From Komagataeibacter melomenusus (lineage in GTDB: Bacteria > Pseudomonadota > Alphaproteobacteria > Acetobacterales > Acetobacteraceae), in the NCBI RefSeq assembly GCF_013155395.1, contig NZ_JABJWC010000023.1, positions 1-49,527 on the forward strand: a stretch of DNA of 49,527 nucleotides, written 5' to 3'. A model generated the notes under the pieces. That model searched no databases. It was not told where the DNA came from and saw only the letters and a program-made list of their open reading frames with translations. The position numbers and the translations under genes were made by a program. Shown piece by piece: positions 30,053-41,765 of the stretch (its first letter is position 1; each line of letters opens with the position of its first letter).

Positions 30053-31405
30053 ATGGTACCGCGCTATACCCGCCCCGTCATGGCCGCCATCTGGTCCCCC
30101 GAGAACCGCTACCGCATCTGGTTCGAGATCGAGGCCCTCGCCTGCGAGGCGATGGCGCAATACGGTGCGATTCCGCCCGAGGCCGCAAAGACCATCCGCG
30201 AAAAGGGCGATGCCGCCATGGCCGCCTTCTCGCAGGCCGACCTCGACCGCATTGACGAGATCGAGGCCGAAACCCGCCACGATGTCATCGCCTTCCTGAC
30301 CTGGCTGGCGGAAAAGGTCGGCCCGGACAGCCGCTTCGTGCATCTGGGCATGACCTCGTCGGATGTGCTCGACACCTGCCTGTCGGTGCAGATGGTGCAG
30401 GCGACCGACCTGCTCCTGCAGGATGTCGATGCCGTGCTGGCCGCACTCAAGCGCCGTGCATTCGAGCATAAATATACGCTCACCATCGGCCGCAGCCATG
30501 GCATCCATGCCGAGCCGACCTCATTTGGCCTCAAGATCGCGGGCCATTATGCCGAGTTCGCCCGCAACCGCGCGCGCCTTGTCCGCGCGCGTGAGGAAAT
30601 TGCCGTCTGCGCCATTTCCGGTGCGGTGGGCACCTACGCCCATATCGACCCCCGCGTTGAGGACTACGTGGCCGAAAAGCTGGGCCTCAGGCCCGAGGGC
30701 GTGTCCACCCAGGTTATTCCGCGTGACCGGCATGCGGCCTATTTCTGCGCGCTTGCGGTCATTGCCAGCGGCATCGAGCGGCTGGCCACCGAGGTGCGCC
30801 ACCTCCAGCGCTCGGAAGTGCGCGAGGCGGAAGAGTTCTTCCACAAGGGGCAGAAGGGCTCCTCGGCCATGCCGCACAAGCGCAACCCCGTGCTGTCGGA
30901 AAACCTGACCGGGTTGGCCCGCCTCGTGCGCTCGCATGTCATTCCCGCACTCGAGAACGTGGCGCTGTGGCACGAGCGTGACATCAGCCACTCCTCCGTC
31001 GAGCGCAACATCTGCCCCGATGGCACGATCGGCCTCGACTTCGCGCTCATGCGCCTGGCGGGCATGATGGAAAAGCTGGTGGTCTACCCTGGCCAGATGC
31101 AGGCCAATATCGAAAGCCTTGGCGGCGTGGTGCATTCGGGCGAAGTGCTGCTGGCCCTTGCGCGCGCGGGCATCCTGCGTGAGGATGCGTACCGCATCGT
31201 CCAGCGCAACGCCATGGAAACATGGACGAAGCTGGGGCAGAAGGACGCGAAGACCTTCCGCGAGAACCTGGCCGCCGACCCCGAGGTTGCAGGCCGCGTG
31301 CCGGCGGAAGTGCTCGATGCGGCGATGGACAGCAATGCCCATCTGGGCAGGATCGACCACACCTTCACCCGCGTGTTCGGTGAGGCAGGCCCCGCACGGA
31401 GCTGA
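30053..31405 (+). CDS. purB: Adenylosuccinate lyase
   Basis: Acts twice in purine synthesis: splits SAICAR to AICAR and adenylosuccinate to AMP. 450 residues. Signature [11 protein letters not shown] at about 280-290, [12 protein letters not shown] for the catalytic His, and MTSSDVLDT. Start at 30053 follows AAGGAAG; an upstream ATG-like start at 30020 adds only a short unconserved stretch. First gene of the purine block. Confidence 0.97.
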   Translation: MVPRYTRPVMAAIWSPENRYRIWFEIEALACEAMAQYGAIPPEAAKTIREKGDAAMAAFSQADLDRIDEIEAETRHDVIAFLTWLAEKVGPDSRFVHLGMTSSDVLDTCLSVQMVQATDLLLQDVDAVLAALKRRAFEHKYTLTIGRSHGIHAEPTSFGLKIAGHYAEFARNRARLVRAREEIAVCAISGAVGTYAHIDPRVEDYVAEKLGLRPEGVSTQVIPRDRHAAYFCALAVIASGIERLATEVRHLQRSEVREAEEFFHKGQKGSSAMPHKRNPVLSENLTGLARLVRSHVIPALENVALWHERDISHSSVERNICPDGTIGLDFALMRLAGMMEKLVVYPGQMQANIESLGGVVHSGEVLLALARAGILREDAYRIVQRNAMETWTKLGQKDAKTFRENLAADPEVAGRVPAEVLDAAMDSNAHLGRIDHTFTRVFGEAGPARS

Positions 31406-31447
31406 TGCCCCGTGCCCTGACGGAAAACAGCAGCAGGATATCGAGGC

Positions 31448-32188
31448 GTGTGCACAGTCGTCATTTCCCACGATCCGGATCAGGACTGGCCGCTGCTCAT
31501 GGCGGCCAACCGTGACGAACGCCTCGACCGGCCCTGGCTGCCGCCGGGGCGGCACTGGGCTGACCAGCCCAACGTCATCGGCGGGCAGGACCAGGTGGCC
31601 GGTGGCTCGTGGCTCACGCTCAATGATGCGGGCGTGGTCGCGGGCATCATGAACCGCGTGGGCAGCCTCGGCCCCATGCCGGGCAAGAACTCGCGGGGCG
31701 CGCTGCCGCTGCTGGCCGGCCGGTTTGATACGGCGCGGGCGGCGGCCGACCACATCGCCACCATCGATGCGGGCGCATGGCGCTCGTTCAACATGATCGT
31801 GGCCGACCGGGCGGAGGCCTTCTTCATCCGTGGCCCCGGCTATGGCCAGCCGCAGGTCGAGCTGCTCGCCCCCGGCGTGCACATGGTCGCCACCACCGAC
31901 CCCGATGACATGGGCATGCCGCGCATCGCCCGCCACCTGCCGCGCTTTCGGGCAGCCCTCCGGCCCGTGCCGCCGGAATGGACCACCTGGACCACGCTGC
32001 TCGCCGACCGCTCGCTGCCCGCGGGCAGTGAACTCAACATCCCGCCGCGCTCGGGCTTTGGCACGTGCAGTTCATCGGCCATCGGGGTGGCAAAAGATGG
32101 CCGCCGGTCATGGTTTTTTGCCGCAGGCGCGCCTGACCGCGTGGGCTACCGGCCCATCGACCCGGGCACGCCACAGCCACCGGCTTAA
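31448..32188 (+). CDS. NRDE-family protein (TANGO2-like)
   Basis: 246 residues beginning at GTG with the typical Met-Cys-Thr N-terminus, so Cys2 could be an N-terminal nucleophile. The naming motif is present as AANRDERLDRP (about 17-27), followed by GGQDQVAGGSWL and GVVAGIMNR. TANGO2 proteins are implicated in heme or lipid handling, but bacterial function is not settled. It sits inside the purine block between purB and purC; a functional link to purines is not established. Confidence 0.88.
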   Translation: MCTVVISHDPDQDWPLLMAANRDERLDRPWLPPGRHWADQPNVIGGQDQVAGGSWLTLNDAGVVAGIMNRVGSLGPMPGKNSRGALPLLAGRFDTARAAADHIATIDAGAWRSFNMIVADRAEAFFIRGPGYGQPQVELLAPGVHMVATTDPDDMGMPRIARHLPRFRAALRPVPPEWTTWTTLLADRSLPAGSELNIPPRSGFGTCSSSAIGVAKDGRRSWFFAAGAPDRVGYRPIDPGTPQPPA

Positions 32189-32324
32189 GGTAAATATGGT
32201 ATCTTCCCGCCCGGAACGCTGCTATGGCATGCGGACCATTGGGGATCATGCCGCAAACAGATCCTGCAGATCAGGGGAGGGGCCGCTCCCGGCCCGTCCC
32301 CACAGCGTTATGTGAAGGACGAGT

Positions 32325-33089
32325 ATGGGCCGCCGCCGCCAGCTTTACGAAGGAAAAGCCAAGATCCTTTTCGAGGGGCCCGAGCCGGGCACGCTCGTGC
32401 AGTATTTCAAGGATGACGCCAGCGCCGGTAACGGCGCGAAAAAGGGCATCATCACCGGCAAGGGGGTGCTGAACAACCGTATCAGCGAACACCTGATGCT
32501 GCGCCTGCACGATATCGGGATTCCCACCCATTTCATCCGCCGCCTCAACATGCGCGAGCAACTGATCCGCGAAGTCGAGATCATTCCGCTCGAGGTCGTG
32601 GTGCGCAACGTGGCGGCGGGCTCGCTGTCCAAGCGGCTGGGCATTCAGGAAGGCACGCGCCTGCCGCGCCCCATCATCGAGTTCTATTACAAGAACGACG
32701 CCCTGAACGACCCGATGGTGAGCGAGGAGCACATCACCGCATTCGGCTGGGCCTGCCCGCACGACATGGAAGACATCGTGGCGCTGAGCATGCGCATCAA
32801 CGACTTCCTGTGCGGCCTGTTCATGGGCATCGGCATCATCCTTGTCGATTTCAAGCTGGAATTCGGCCGCCTGTTCGAGGGCGACAACATGCGCATCGTC
32901 CTGGCGGATGAAATCTCGCCCGATAACTGCCGCCTGTGGGATGCCAAGACCAGCGAGAAGCTGGACAAGGACCGTTTCCGCAAGGACATGGGCAAGGTTG
33001 AAGAAGCTTATCAGGAAGTTGCGATGCGCCTGGGCATCCTGCCCGAGGCCACGAATTCCGACATGAAGGGACCGGAGGTAATGCAATGA
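32325..33089 (+). CDS. purC: Phosphoribosylaminoimidazole-succinocarboxamide (SAICAR) synthase
   Basis: Joins aspartate to CAIR using ATP. 254 residues. Signatures: [11 protein letters not shown] at the N-terminus, [34 protein letters not shown] and [23 protein letters not shown] precedes the ATG. A 136-base leader precedes it, containing a GC-rich inverted repeat around 32279-32298. Its stop overlaps the purS ATG. Confidence 0.97.
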   Translation: MGRRRQLYEGKAKILFEGPEPGTLVQYFKDDASAGNGAKKGIITGKGVLNNRISEHLMLRLHDIGIPTHFIRRLNMREQLIREVEIIPLEVVVRNVAAGSLSKRLGIQEGTRLPRPIIEFYYKNDALNDPMVSEEHITAFGWACPHDMEDIVALSMRINDFLCGLFMGIGIILVDFKLEFGRLFEGDNMRIVLADEISPDNCRLWDAKTSEKLDKDRFRKDMGKVEEAYQEVAMRLGILPEATNSDMKGPEVMQ

Positions 33090-33328
33090 AGGTGCGCGTG
33101 ACCGTCATGCTGAAGGAAGGCGTGCTCGACCCGCAGGGCAAGGCCGTGGAACATGCGCTGCATGTGCTCGATTTTGGCAATGTGGGCGAGGTGCGCATTG
33201 GCCGCGTGATCGAGCTTGAGATCGATGAGACCGACCGCGAGCGCGCCCGCGCGCAGGCCGATGCCATGGCGCGCGCCCTGCTGGCCAATCTCGTGATCGA
33301 GGATTTCACAACGGAGGTCGTTGGATGA
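33086..33328 (+). CDS. purS: Phosphoribosylformylglycinamidine synthase subunit PurS
   Basis: Small subunit bridging PurQ and PurL in the three-part FGAM synthase. 80 residues with the expected [16 protein letters not shown]-like opening (here [19 protein letters not shown]), [14 protein letters not shown] and [16 protein letters not shown] overlaps at both ends, with purC and with the exported Rap1a-like gene. Confidence 0.95.
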   Translation: MKVRVTVMLKEGVLDPQGKAVEHALHVLDFGNVGEVRIGRVIELEIDETDRERARAQADAMARALLANLVIEDFTTEVVG

Positions 33329-33708
33329 AGATCGCCCGCCTTCTTGCCCTTGGCTGCGTCCTGGCCGTGGGCCTGCCCGCGGCCCATGCCTCTGCCCAGC
33401 GTGTCTCGCGCCTTGATGGCGCGCGCCTTGGCTCGCTGTGCACCAAGCCCGCAGGCACCGGCATCTGTGATGCCTACATCTCCGGCATTGCGGATTCGGT
33501 AACGCTTGCGCACCTGTTCGAGCGCAATGCGGAAAAGGACGGCAAGGACGTCCCGGCCTTCTGCATCGCATCTGCCACGCCCACGGCGGACATGCGCGGC
33601 AAGGTCGTAAGCTGGATGAAGGACCACCGCGATGACCTCAGCCGCCCGGCGGGCGAGGTCGTGTTCACCGCGCTGCATGAATCCTATCCCTGCGGCGGCG
33701 GCAAATGA
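33325..33708 (+). CDS. Exported Rap1a/Tai-like small protein inside the pur operon
   Basis: 127 residues. A signal peptide (about 1-24, ending AHASA) precedes a small domain with four cysteines at 39, 48, 80 and 123. The pattern LC-x8-C-x2-YI-x-G...FC...W...H...A...VV-x-AL...YPC resembles the Rap1a/Tai immunity-like domain, a periplasmic fold found in many small proteins that are not proven immunity proteins. It overlaps purS and purQ by four bases each, so it is translated as part of the FGAM synthase operon although its product should be periplasmic. Its role is unknown. Confidence 0.8.
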   Translation: MKIARLLALGCVLAVGLPAAHASAQRVSRLDGARLGSLCTKPAGTGICDAYISGIADSVTLAHLFERNAEKDGKDVPAFCIASATPTADMRGKVVSWMKDHRDDLSRPAGEVVFTALHESYPCGGGK

Positions 33709-34405
33709 AGGCGGCGATTGTAGTTTTTCCCGGTACCAACCGGGAGCGTGACATGGCGATTGCGCTGCGCAGCGTGACCGGGCAGGCCCCGGCCATGGTC
33801 TGGCACCGTGATACGGCCCTGCCCGAAGGGCTGGACCTCGTGGTGCTGCCCGGCGGCTTCAGCTATGGCGATTACCTGCGCTGTGGCGCCATGGCGGCGC
33901 ATGCGCCGATCATGGCGGCCATCCGCGAATTCGCGGCAAAAGGCGGCCATATCCTGGGCGTGTGCAACGGCTTCCAGATCCTGACCGAGGCGCAGCTCCT
34001 GCCCGGCGCGCTGCTGCGCAACGCAGCGCTGCGCTTCCTCTCGCAGGACTGTTTCTTGCGCGTGGAGCGCAATGACACGCCGTTCACGCGGCATTGGGCC
34101 AAGGGCGATGTGTACCGCACCCCCATGGCGCATGGCGATGGCAATTACATTGCCGAGGCCGAGACCATCCGCATGCTTGAAGATACCGGGCGCGTGGCCT
34201 TCCGCTACGTGGCGGAAAACGGGCGGCTTGATGCAGGCGACCCGCAGCTCAACCCCAATGGCTCGATGAACGCCATTGCCGGCGTGTTCAGCGAGAACCT
34301 GCGCATCTGCGGCATGATGCCCCACCCGGAGGATCTGGTTGATCCGCTGATGGGCGGCGAGGATGGCAAACCCCTGTTTACGGGACTTGTGGAGGCTCTG
34401 GTCGG

Positions 34406-34409
<4 letters not shown>
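33705..34409 (+). CDS. purQ: Phosphoribosylformylglycinamidine synthase subunit PurQ (glutaminase)
   Basis: Provides ammonia to PurL. 234 residues, class I amidotransferase: [10 protein letters not shown] at the N-terminus, [12 protein letters not shown], nucleophile in GVCNGFQ, and the C-terminal MPHPED. Overlaps the preceding exported gene and the following purL by ATGA. Confidence 0.97.
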
Positions 34410-36616
<2,207 letters not shown>

Positions 36617-36635
36617 GGCAGGAGTTTTAAGCCAC

Positions 36636-36869
36636 ATGGCAATGACGGCACAGGAAATCGAGACCTACATCCGCGAGGCCCTGCCTGATGCAAAGATCAC
36701 GATCGATGATCTGGCAGGCGATGGCGACCACTATGCCTGCCGCGTGGTGAGCGAGGCCTTTCGTGGCCTGCCCCGCGTGCGGCAGCACCAACTGGTCTAT
36801 AACGCGTTGCAGGGGCATATGGGCGGCAAGCTGCATGCGCTCGCCCTCCAGACCCAGACGCCCGACTGA
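36636..36869 (+). CDS. BolA-family protein
   Basis: 77 residues with the BolA fold pattern: [30 protein letters not shown] and [27 protein letters not shown]. BolA proteins form iron-sulfur heterodimers with monothiol glutaredoxins through a conserved His, and such a glutaredoxin follows 41 bases later. Cytoplasmic, likely iron-sulfur trafficking. Confidence 0.93.
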   Translation: MAMTAQEIETYIREALPDAKITIDDLAGDGDHYACRVVSEAFRGLPRVRQHQLVYNALQGHMGGKLHALALQTQTPD

Positions 36870-36910
36870 CCAGAAGCGATATCCTTACCCCCAAAGCAGG
36901 AAACAAGATT

Positions 36911-37246
36911 ATGGCCGAAACAATCGCACAGCGCATCCAGGCGCAGATCGATGCCAACCCCGTCATGCTGTACATGAAGGGCGATGCCAACTTCCCGCAA
37001 TGCGGCTTCTCCGCGCGCGTGGTGCAGGTGCTCAAGCACCTTGGCGTGCCGTTCAAGACCGAGAACGTGCTGGCTGACCCCGAACTGCGCCAGGGCATCA
37101 AGGACTTCTCGAACTGGCCCACCGTGCCGCAGCTTTACGTCAAGGGCGAGTTCATTGGCGGCTGCGATATCGTGACCGAGATGTACCAGACCGGCGAGCT
37201 TGAAAAGCTCCTGACCGAGAAGGGCATTGCCACCGCCGCTGCCTGA
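36911..37246 (+). CDS. grxD: Monothiol glutaredoxin (Grx4/GrxD type)
   Basis: Iron-sulfur cluster carrier. 111 residues with the CGFS active site at Cys31 ([11 protein letters not shown]), [26 protein letters not shown] and GGCDIV. AGGAAACAAG precedes the ATG. Pairs with the BolA protein just upstream; a hairpin at 37275-37302 follows. Confidence 0.97.
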   Translation: MAETIAQRIQAQIDANPVMLYMKGDANFPQCGFSARVVQVLKHLGVPFKTENVLADPELRQGIKDFSNWPTVPQLYVKGEFIGGCDIVTEMYQTGELEKLLTEKGIATAAA

Positions 37247-37274
37247 TCCGGGCGGCCCGAAGGCAGTAAAAATG

Positions 37275-37302
37275 GCGGGCGGGGCAGAAATGTTCCGCCC
37301 GC
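37275..37302 (+). terminator. Hairpin after the purine-bolA-grxD operon
   Basis: GCGGGCGG (37275-37282) pairs with CCGCCCGC (37295-37302) over a 12-base loop, 29 bases after the grxD stop. The following sequence is only moderately T-rich (TGTGTATTTGG). Confidence 0.55.
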
Positions 37303-37388
37303 TGTGTATTTGGGGCATAACATCACTTGCGTCATGCCACCGCTTTCGCCTAGCTTTCCTTGGCATTTGAAAAAAACAAGGGGGCCTG

Positions 37389-37727
37389 ATGCGCTACACT
37401 GACTTGCGTTCTGCTACAATGCTGCTGCTTGGCGCAGGTCTGATTGGAAGCATCGCCACCCCCGCCCATGCCCGCACCCATGCGGTAACCGAGAGCGAGG
37501 CCGACCGGCTGACGCTTGGCGCGCTGATCGCGCCGCCGCCGCCTCCGGTGCGTCATGCCACTTACCGCCACGCAACGGGCAGGGGCCATGGCGCACCTGT
37601 AGTGCTGGCGGCGCATCATGGCAGCACCGCCCATACGCAGCACACGATGGTGCATACCATCGTCTATCACCCGCATGGCGGTGTCACGCACCACATCCAT
37701 CCCGCACCTATGCGCCATCGCGCCTGA
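37389..37727 (+). CDS. Small exported histidine-rich protein
   Basis: 112 residues. Signal peptide (about 1-28, ending PAHAR). The mature part contains a polyproline stretch (IAPPPPPVRH) and many histidines in its C-terminal half (THTQHTMVHT-like spacing, HHIHP), suggesting metal binding. No cysteine in the mature region. AAGGGGGCCTG precedes the ATG. Downstream hairpin at 37778-37803. Not recognised. Confidence 0.6.
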   Translation: MRYTDLRSATMLLLGAGLIGSIATPAHARTHAVTESEADRLTLGALIAPPPPPVRHATYRHATGRGHGAPVVLAAHHGSTAHTQHTMVHTIVYHPHGGVTHHIHPAPMRHRA

Positions 37728-37777
37728 GAGCCTGCCTGAAAACAGGCTGCCGAAGACATGGTAAAGCGTTTTGGGGT

Positions 37778-37803
37778 GCCGCCTTTTTTTGAATAAAGGC
37801 GGC
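37778..37803. terminator. GCCGCCTTT/AAAGGCGGC hairpin between convergent genes
   Basis: Nine perfect pairs, 37778-37786 with 37795-37803. It sits between the His-rich exported gene and yraN, which converge, so it can serve both. It resembles the hairpins at 7993 and 45504, including the following CATTCTTTATGC. Confidence 0.7.
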
Positions 37804-37832
37804 ATTCTTTATGCTGCCGGGACTGCCCGTGC

Positions 37833-38222
37833 TCAGTACTGCCTGAAGGCGTCCGGTATCCATTCAATCACATTGCCCGGCAGCACCGCGCAGAGATCGA
37901 GGCGCATGCTGTCATAGACCCAGTGCGGATTGGCAGCGCAGAGCGCCGTGGCCGCATTCATGATGCGCCTGACCTGCGCAGGCCGGATCGATTCGCCTGC
38001 CGCCAGCAGCGAGGGGCGGGCCTTGACCTCGATAAAGGCCAGGCAGCCCGCACGCAGGGCCACGATATCAACTTCCCCCCAGCGCGTGCGGGCGCGGTGT
38101 AGCAGCACTTGCCAGCCTTTCGCCCGCAGATCGGCCATGGCGGCCTGTTCGGCGGCCAGGCCATCGGCAAAGGCGCGCCTGCCACGGCGCTGGCGATGAA
38201 GGGCTGGCGGGCGTGCTGTCAT
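37833..38222 (-). CDS. YraN/UPF0102 family endonuclease-like protein
   Basis: 129 residues. RHARTRWGEVDIVA-like core (here RARTRWGEVDIVAL, about 44-56) followed by LAFIEVKARP (about 61-70), the restriction-endonuclease-fold D...E-x-K arrangement of the YraN family. N-terminal part RRGRRAFADGLAAEQAA matches the family's GxxAE region. Cellular role not established. The frame is open far upstream over the cls gene, but similarity begins at the 38222 ATG. Confidence 0.88.
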   Translation of the reverse strand: MTARPPALHRQRRGRRAFADGLAAEQAAMADLRAKGWQVLLHRARTRWGEVDIVALRAGCLAFIEVKARPSLLAAGESIRPAQVRRIMNAATALCAANPHWVYDSMRLDLCAVLPGNVIEWIPDAFRQY

Positions 38223-38365
38223 GCCCTGTTTTTTACAGGTTTTCTCCAGTGCCGGTCCAGCAGCCATCCGGCTACAGGCATCAAAGCCTGCCGCCTTTTT
38301 GGCAGAAGGCATCAGGCTGAAACTTTTGTTATTATTTATCAATAGTTTGTTTGAAAAATTTTCAG

Positions 38366-38399
38366 CCCACCGGGTCGTGGCTGTGTAAAACCCGGTGGG
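38366..38399. promoter_or_regulatory. Perfect 10-bp inverted repeat upstream of cardiolipin synthase
   Basis: CCCACCGGGT (38366-38375) and ACCCGGTGGG (38390-38399) are perfect complements with a 14-base loop, 52 bases before the cls ATG. It lies just downstream of an AT-rich stretch (about 38320-38362) that looks like the promoter. It could be a leader hairpin or an operator; as a minus-strand terminator it would have no gene to serve. Confidence 0.45.
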
Positions 38400-38450
38400 T
38401 AGGATAAGAGCATGTAGGGACATGACCGGGCTGGAGCAGGATGAGGTGAC

Positions 38451-39869
38451 ATGATCTTTTATTCCCTGACCATATGGGATCTGGCCCTGCTTGTGCTGCG
38501 GCTGGGCATTCTCGTGCCGGTCGTGATTCATGTGCTCCTGACCAAGCGCGATGTCGGGGCCTCGATCGGCTGGATTGGCGTGACCGTGCTCATGCCGCTG
38601 ACCGGCGGCATCCTCTATCTCATGTTCGGCATCAACCGCGTGCACCGGCGCGCGCGGCGCATGGCGGGGCAGCACCCGTGGCGCAGCCGCACCATGTCCT
38701 CGCAGTGGCGGTGTGATGAGAAGGGCGCCTTCGCCCCGCTCGGCTCCATGGTGGGCAAGCTGACCGGCCGCCCGCTGCTGGGCGGCAACGCCATCGAGCC
38801 GATGCATGATGGCGATGCGGTCTATCCGCGCATGCTGGCCGCCATCAACGCAGCCGAGCGCAGCGTGCTGCTGTGCTCCTATATCTTCCGCGCCGACAGC
38901 ATCGGCCGCCAGTTCTGCGATGCGCTGATAAAGGCCCACGGGCGGGGCGTGGAAGTGCGCGTGCTGGTCGATGGCGTGGGGTCGGGCTATTTCAATTGCG
39001 GGGTGGCCCGCATCCTGCACCGCGCCGGCGTGCCGGTGGGGCAGTTCATGCATTCCATGCTGCCGTGGCGCATGCCGTTCATCAACATGCGCGACCACAA
39101 GAAGATTCTGGTAACAGACGGGCTGACCGGCTTCATGGGGGGGCTGAACATCGGTGAGGAAAACATCGCTGCCTCCCACCCCGCGCATTTGGTATCGGAC
39201 ACGCATTTCCAGATCAGGGGCCCGGTCGTGCACCAGTTGAGCGAGGCCTTCGCGCGCGACTGGGCCTTTACCATGGGCGAGGAACTGACGGCGGACACCT
39301 TCTTTCCGCCCCAGCCCTGCTGTGGCGAAATGCCCAGCCGCATCGTAACGGCCGGACCAGACATGGATCTGGAAAAGATCGAGTACACCATGCTCCAGGC
39401 CTTCACCATGGCGCGGCACAGCATCAGGCTCATGACGCCGTATTTTTTGCCCGATGACCGGTTCCTGACCGAACTGGAACTGGCCTCGCTGCGCGGCATC
39501 GAGGTGGATATCGTGGTGCCCGCGCACAGCAACCACACCCTGCTGGACTGGGCGCGGGCGGCCAACCTGCCGCGCTTTCTGGATTCAGGGTGCCGGATCT
39601 GGATGGCGCGGCCGCCTTTCAACCATTCCAAGCTCATGGTGGTGGACCGGCACTGGTCGTTCGTGGGCAGTTCCAACCTTGATGTGCGCAGCCTGCGCCT
39701 GAACTTCGAGATCAACCTCGAAACCTATGATGACGCGCTGGCGGGCGCGCTTGATGATTTCATCGCCAGCCATCGCCATATCAGGCTCACGCACCATGAT
39801 CTTGACCGACGCCCGTTCCCGCGCAAGCTGCGCGATGCGGCGGCCCGCCTCATGCTGCCCTACCTGTAG
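38451..39869 (+). CDS. Cardiolipin synthase (phospholipase D family)
   Basis: Condenses phosphatidylglycerol into cardiolipin at the inner membrane. 472 residues. Two N-terminal membrane segments (about 8-28 and 38-58) and two HKD catalytic motifs: HKKILVTD near 215 and HSKLMVVD near 391, each followed by the GG or GSSN signature. Its end overlaps the convergent EEP gene by ten bases. Confidence 0.93.
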   Translation: MIFYSLTIWDLALLVLRLGILVPVVIHVLLTKRDVGASIGWIGVTVLMPLTGGILYLMFGINRVHRRARRMAGQHPWRSRTMSSQWRCDEKGAFAPLGSMVGKLTGRPLLGGNAIEPMHDGDAVYPRMLAAINAAERSVLLCSYIFRADSIGRQFCDALIKAHGRGVEVRVLVDGVGSGYFNCGVARILHRAGVPVGQFMHSMLPWRMPFINMRDHKKILVTDGLTGFMGGLNIGEENIAASHPAHLVSDTHFQIRGPVVHQLSEAFARDWAFTMGEELTADTFFPPQPCCGEMPSRIVTAGPDMDLEKIEYTMLQAFTMARHSIRLMTPYFLPDDRFLTELELASLRGIEVDIVVPAHSNHTLLDWARAANLPRFLDSGCRIWMARPPFNHSKLMVVDRHWSFVGSSNLDVRSLRLNFEINLETYDDALAGALDDFIASHRHIRLTHHDLDRRPFPRKLRDAAARLMLPYL

Positions 39870-40573
39870 GCGCGGCTGCCCGCGGGGCGCAGCGTGACCG
39901 AGATGGGCCGGTGGTCGGAGGCATAGTTCTCGATCACGTGCCGCTCGGTGCAGGTCAGGCCGCGCACGAGGCAGCGGTCGAGGCGGATGGGCAGCATGTC
40001 GGCCATGCGGTGGGTGGGCGCGCGTGGCCCCACATCCTGAAAATGGCGGATCAGCGCCGGGCCGACCTGGTTGAAATCCCCCAATATGGCGGCCTGATGC
40101 GGCAGGAGCTGCACCACCCGGCGCAACTGGCGGCGGTTGAGCAATTGCCCGTGCGAAAGATGCACGTTGGCCACGACAAGCGACCGGCACTCGATCACCT
40201 GCGCCACCCGGCGGATGAGCGTGCCCGCGGGCAGGGTGCAGGTCAGCGGCTGGCGGCGATAGGGCCACGGGCTCCAGCACGCCAGCCCGTGAATGCGCCC
40301 GGGCAGGGGCGCGCGCGCGTAATGGCCGCCGATCAGGGTGGGCAGGGTGTCGATTTCCACCGTGGCCTCCTGCATGAGCAGGAGGTCCGGGCGCTCGGCG
40401 TGGATCAGGTTGATCACGTCGCGCACTGTCGCGCCAATGCGGCGCAGCAGGTTCCAGCTGATGATCTTGACCCCATCTCCCTCACGCGCGGGGGGCGTCA
40501 GGTCCAGCCGGGGCGGCGTGCCGTGGCGCGGCTGGACGGAAGGCAGGCGGAGATAGGGGCGGGCAAGGGTCAT
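39860..40573 (-). CDS. Endonuclease/exonuclease/phosphatase (EEP) family protein
   Basis: 237 residues with the EEP metal-dependent phosphoesterase motifs: ISWNLLRR near residue 40, LLMQEA, NVHLSHG, GDFNQ and the C-terminal SDHRPISV. No signal peptide. Substrate unknown; the proximity to cardiolipin synthase does not decide between nucleic acid and phospholipid-type targets. Its ATG overlaps the stop of the AI-2E transporter (ATGA). Confidence 0.88.
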   Translation of the reverse strand: MTLARPYLRLPSVQPRHGTPPRLDLTPPAREGDGVKIISWNLLRRIGATVRDVINLIHAERPDLLLMQEATVEIDTLPTLIGGHYARAPLPGRIHGLACWSPWPYRRQPLTCTLPAGTLIRRVAQVIECRSLVVANVHLSHGQLLNRRQLRRVVQLLPHQAAILGDFNQVGPALIRHFQDVGPRAPTHRMADMLPIRLDRCLVRGLTCTERHVIENYASDHRPISVTLRPAGSRAYR

Positions 40574-41646
40574 GGTTCGATAAACGGCTCGCGGATGTCA
40601 TCAGGAACGGGATTGCGGCTACGGGCATCACCCGCCGCGAATTCGGCGGTGAGCGTATAGCCCACGCCAATCAGCACGGGACCAAGGAAAATGCCCAGCC
40701 CCCCGAAGGTCAGCACCCCGCCGAGCACGCCAAGCACCGTCAGCAGGTAGGGCATCTGCGCGCCACGGGCGATGAACATGGGGCGGATGATGTGGTCGGC
40801 GCCCGATACGATAATGGTGCCATACAGCAGCAGGAAGATGCCCCAGCCGGGATGATGGGTGATGAGCAGGAAAAGGGCGGCGGGAATCCAGATCAGCGGC
40901 GCGCCGATGGGCAGCACGGCCACGAAGGCGGTAACCGCGCCCAGCAGCACCGGGCTGGAAATGCCCGCGATGGCAAACCCGATTCCGGTCAGGATGCCCT
41001 GGATGATGGCCGTGCCCAGAATGCCGTAGACCGTGCCGCGTATGGTGCGCCCCACGATGCCCAGAATCCGGTCGGCATACACGCCCGCGATGCGCCTGAC
41101 CACGGCCACGAACGTGTTGCCAAGCGCATCACCGCCCAGCCAGAAGAAGAAGGAGATGAACAGCGCCATGGCCAGGTGCGCCAGCCCGCTGGCAAGCTGC
41201 ATCATGGCATTGAGGATCGACTGCCCGATGCGCCCGGCATAGGGGCGCACGACCTGGTCTATGCTGCCGACATCGGCTGACCATTTCTGCCATTTTTCAA
41301 CGATTTCGGGGCCGAAATGCGGAATATGGGCAAGGCGCGCGGGCAGCGGCGGCAGGTGCAGCGCGCCGATGGCGTCGACCATGTACTGCAACGTTGCGGG
41401 CACATCGGCAATGCTGCTCGACACCACGATGGCCAGCGGCACCACCAGCACCAGCGCGCACAGCAGCGTCATGGCCAGGGCCGCGGGCAGCAGCGCCATG
41501 TGGGCGCGCAGCCGCATGAAGACCGGCCAGGTGGAAAAGGTCAGGATCGCGGCCCACAGCAGGGCGGTAAGGAAGGGATAGAGGATGAGAACGCAGCCGA
41601 ATGCGATCCCCCCCAGCATCAATCCCATCATAATACGTTCGACCAT
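40570..41646 (-). CDS. AI-2E/PerM family transporter
   Basis: 358 residues with about seven to eight membrane segments. Typical features: an N-terminal pair of hydrophobic helices, a hydrophilic central region (about 95-145), and the C-terminal family core FVAVLPIGAPLIW...IRPMFIARGAQMPYLLTVLGVLGGV...GIFLGPVL. Proposed roles in the family include autoinducer-2 export and Na/H exchange; the substrate cannot be told here. Coupled to the EEP gene. Confidence 0.92.
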   Translation of the reverse strand: MVERIMMGLMLGGIAFGCVLILYPFLTALLWAAILTFSTWPVFMRLRAHMALLPAALAMTLLCALVLVVPLAIVVSSSIADVPATLQYMVDAIGALHLPPLPARLAHIPHFGPEIVEKWQKWSADVGSIDQVVRPYAGRIGQSILNAMMQLASGLAHLAMALFISFFFWLGGDALGNTFVAVVRRIAGVYADRILGIVGRTIRGTVYGILGTAIIQGILTGIGFAIAGISSPVLLGAVTAFVAVLPIGAPLIWIPAALFLLITHHPGWGIFLLLYGTIIVSGADHIIRPMFIARGAQMPYLLTVLGVLGGVLTFGGLGIFLGPVLIGVGYTLTAEFAAGDARSRNPVPDDIREPFIEP

Positions 41647-41765
41647 ATCGGTGGCCTATCCCCTCCTGCCATGAAACGAAAGACAAATGTTCAGCACTTT
41701 CACTCCCGTGCTGTATGCTGCACCTTATTGCCGAACACGCAATTCCTTGAAGACCGGGAGAAGGT

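Noticed and set aside
37833-39536. 567-codon minus-strand frame suggesting a long YraN fusion
   Set aside because: Only the last 129 codons resemble YraN; the rest is antisense to cardiolipin synthase, and a plausible start exists at 38222.
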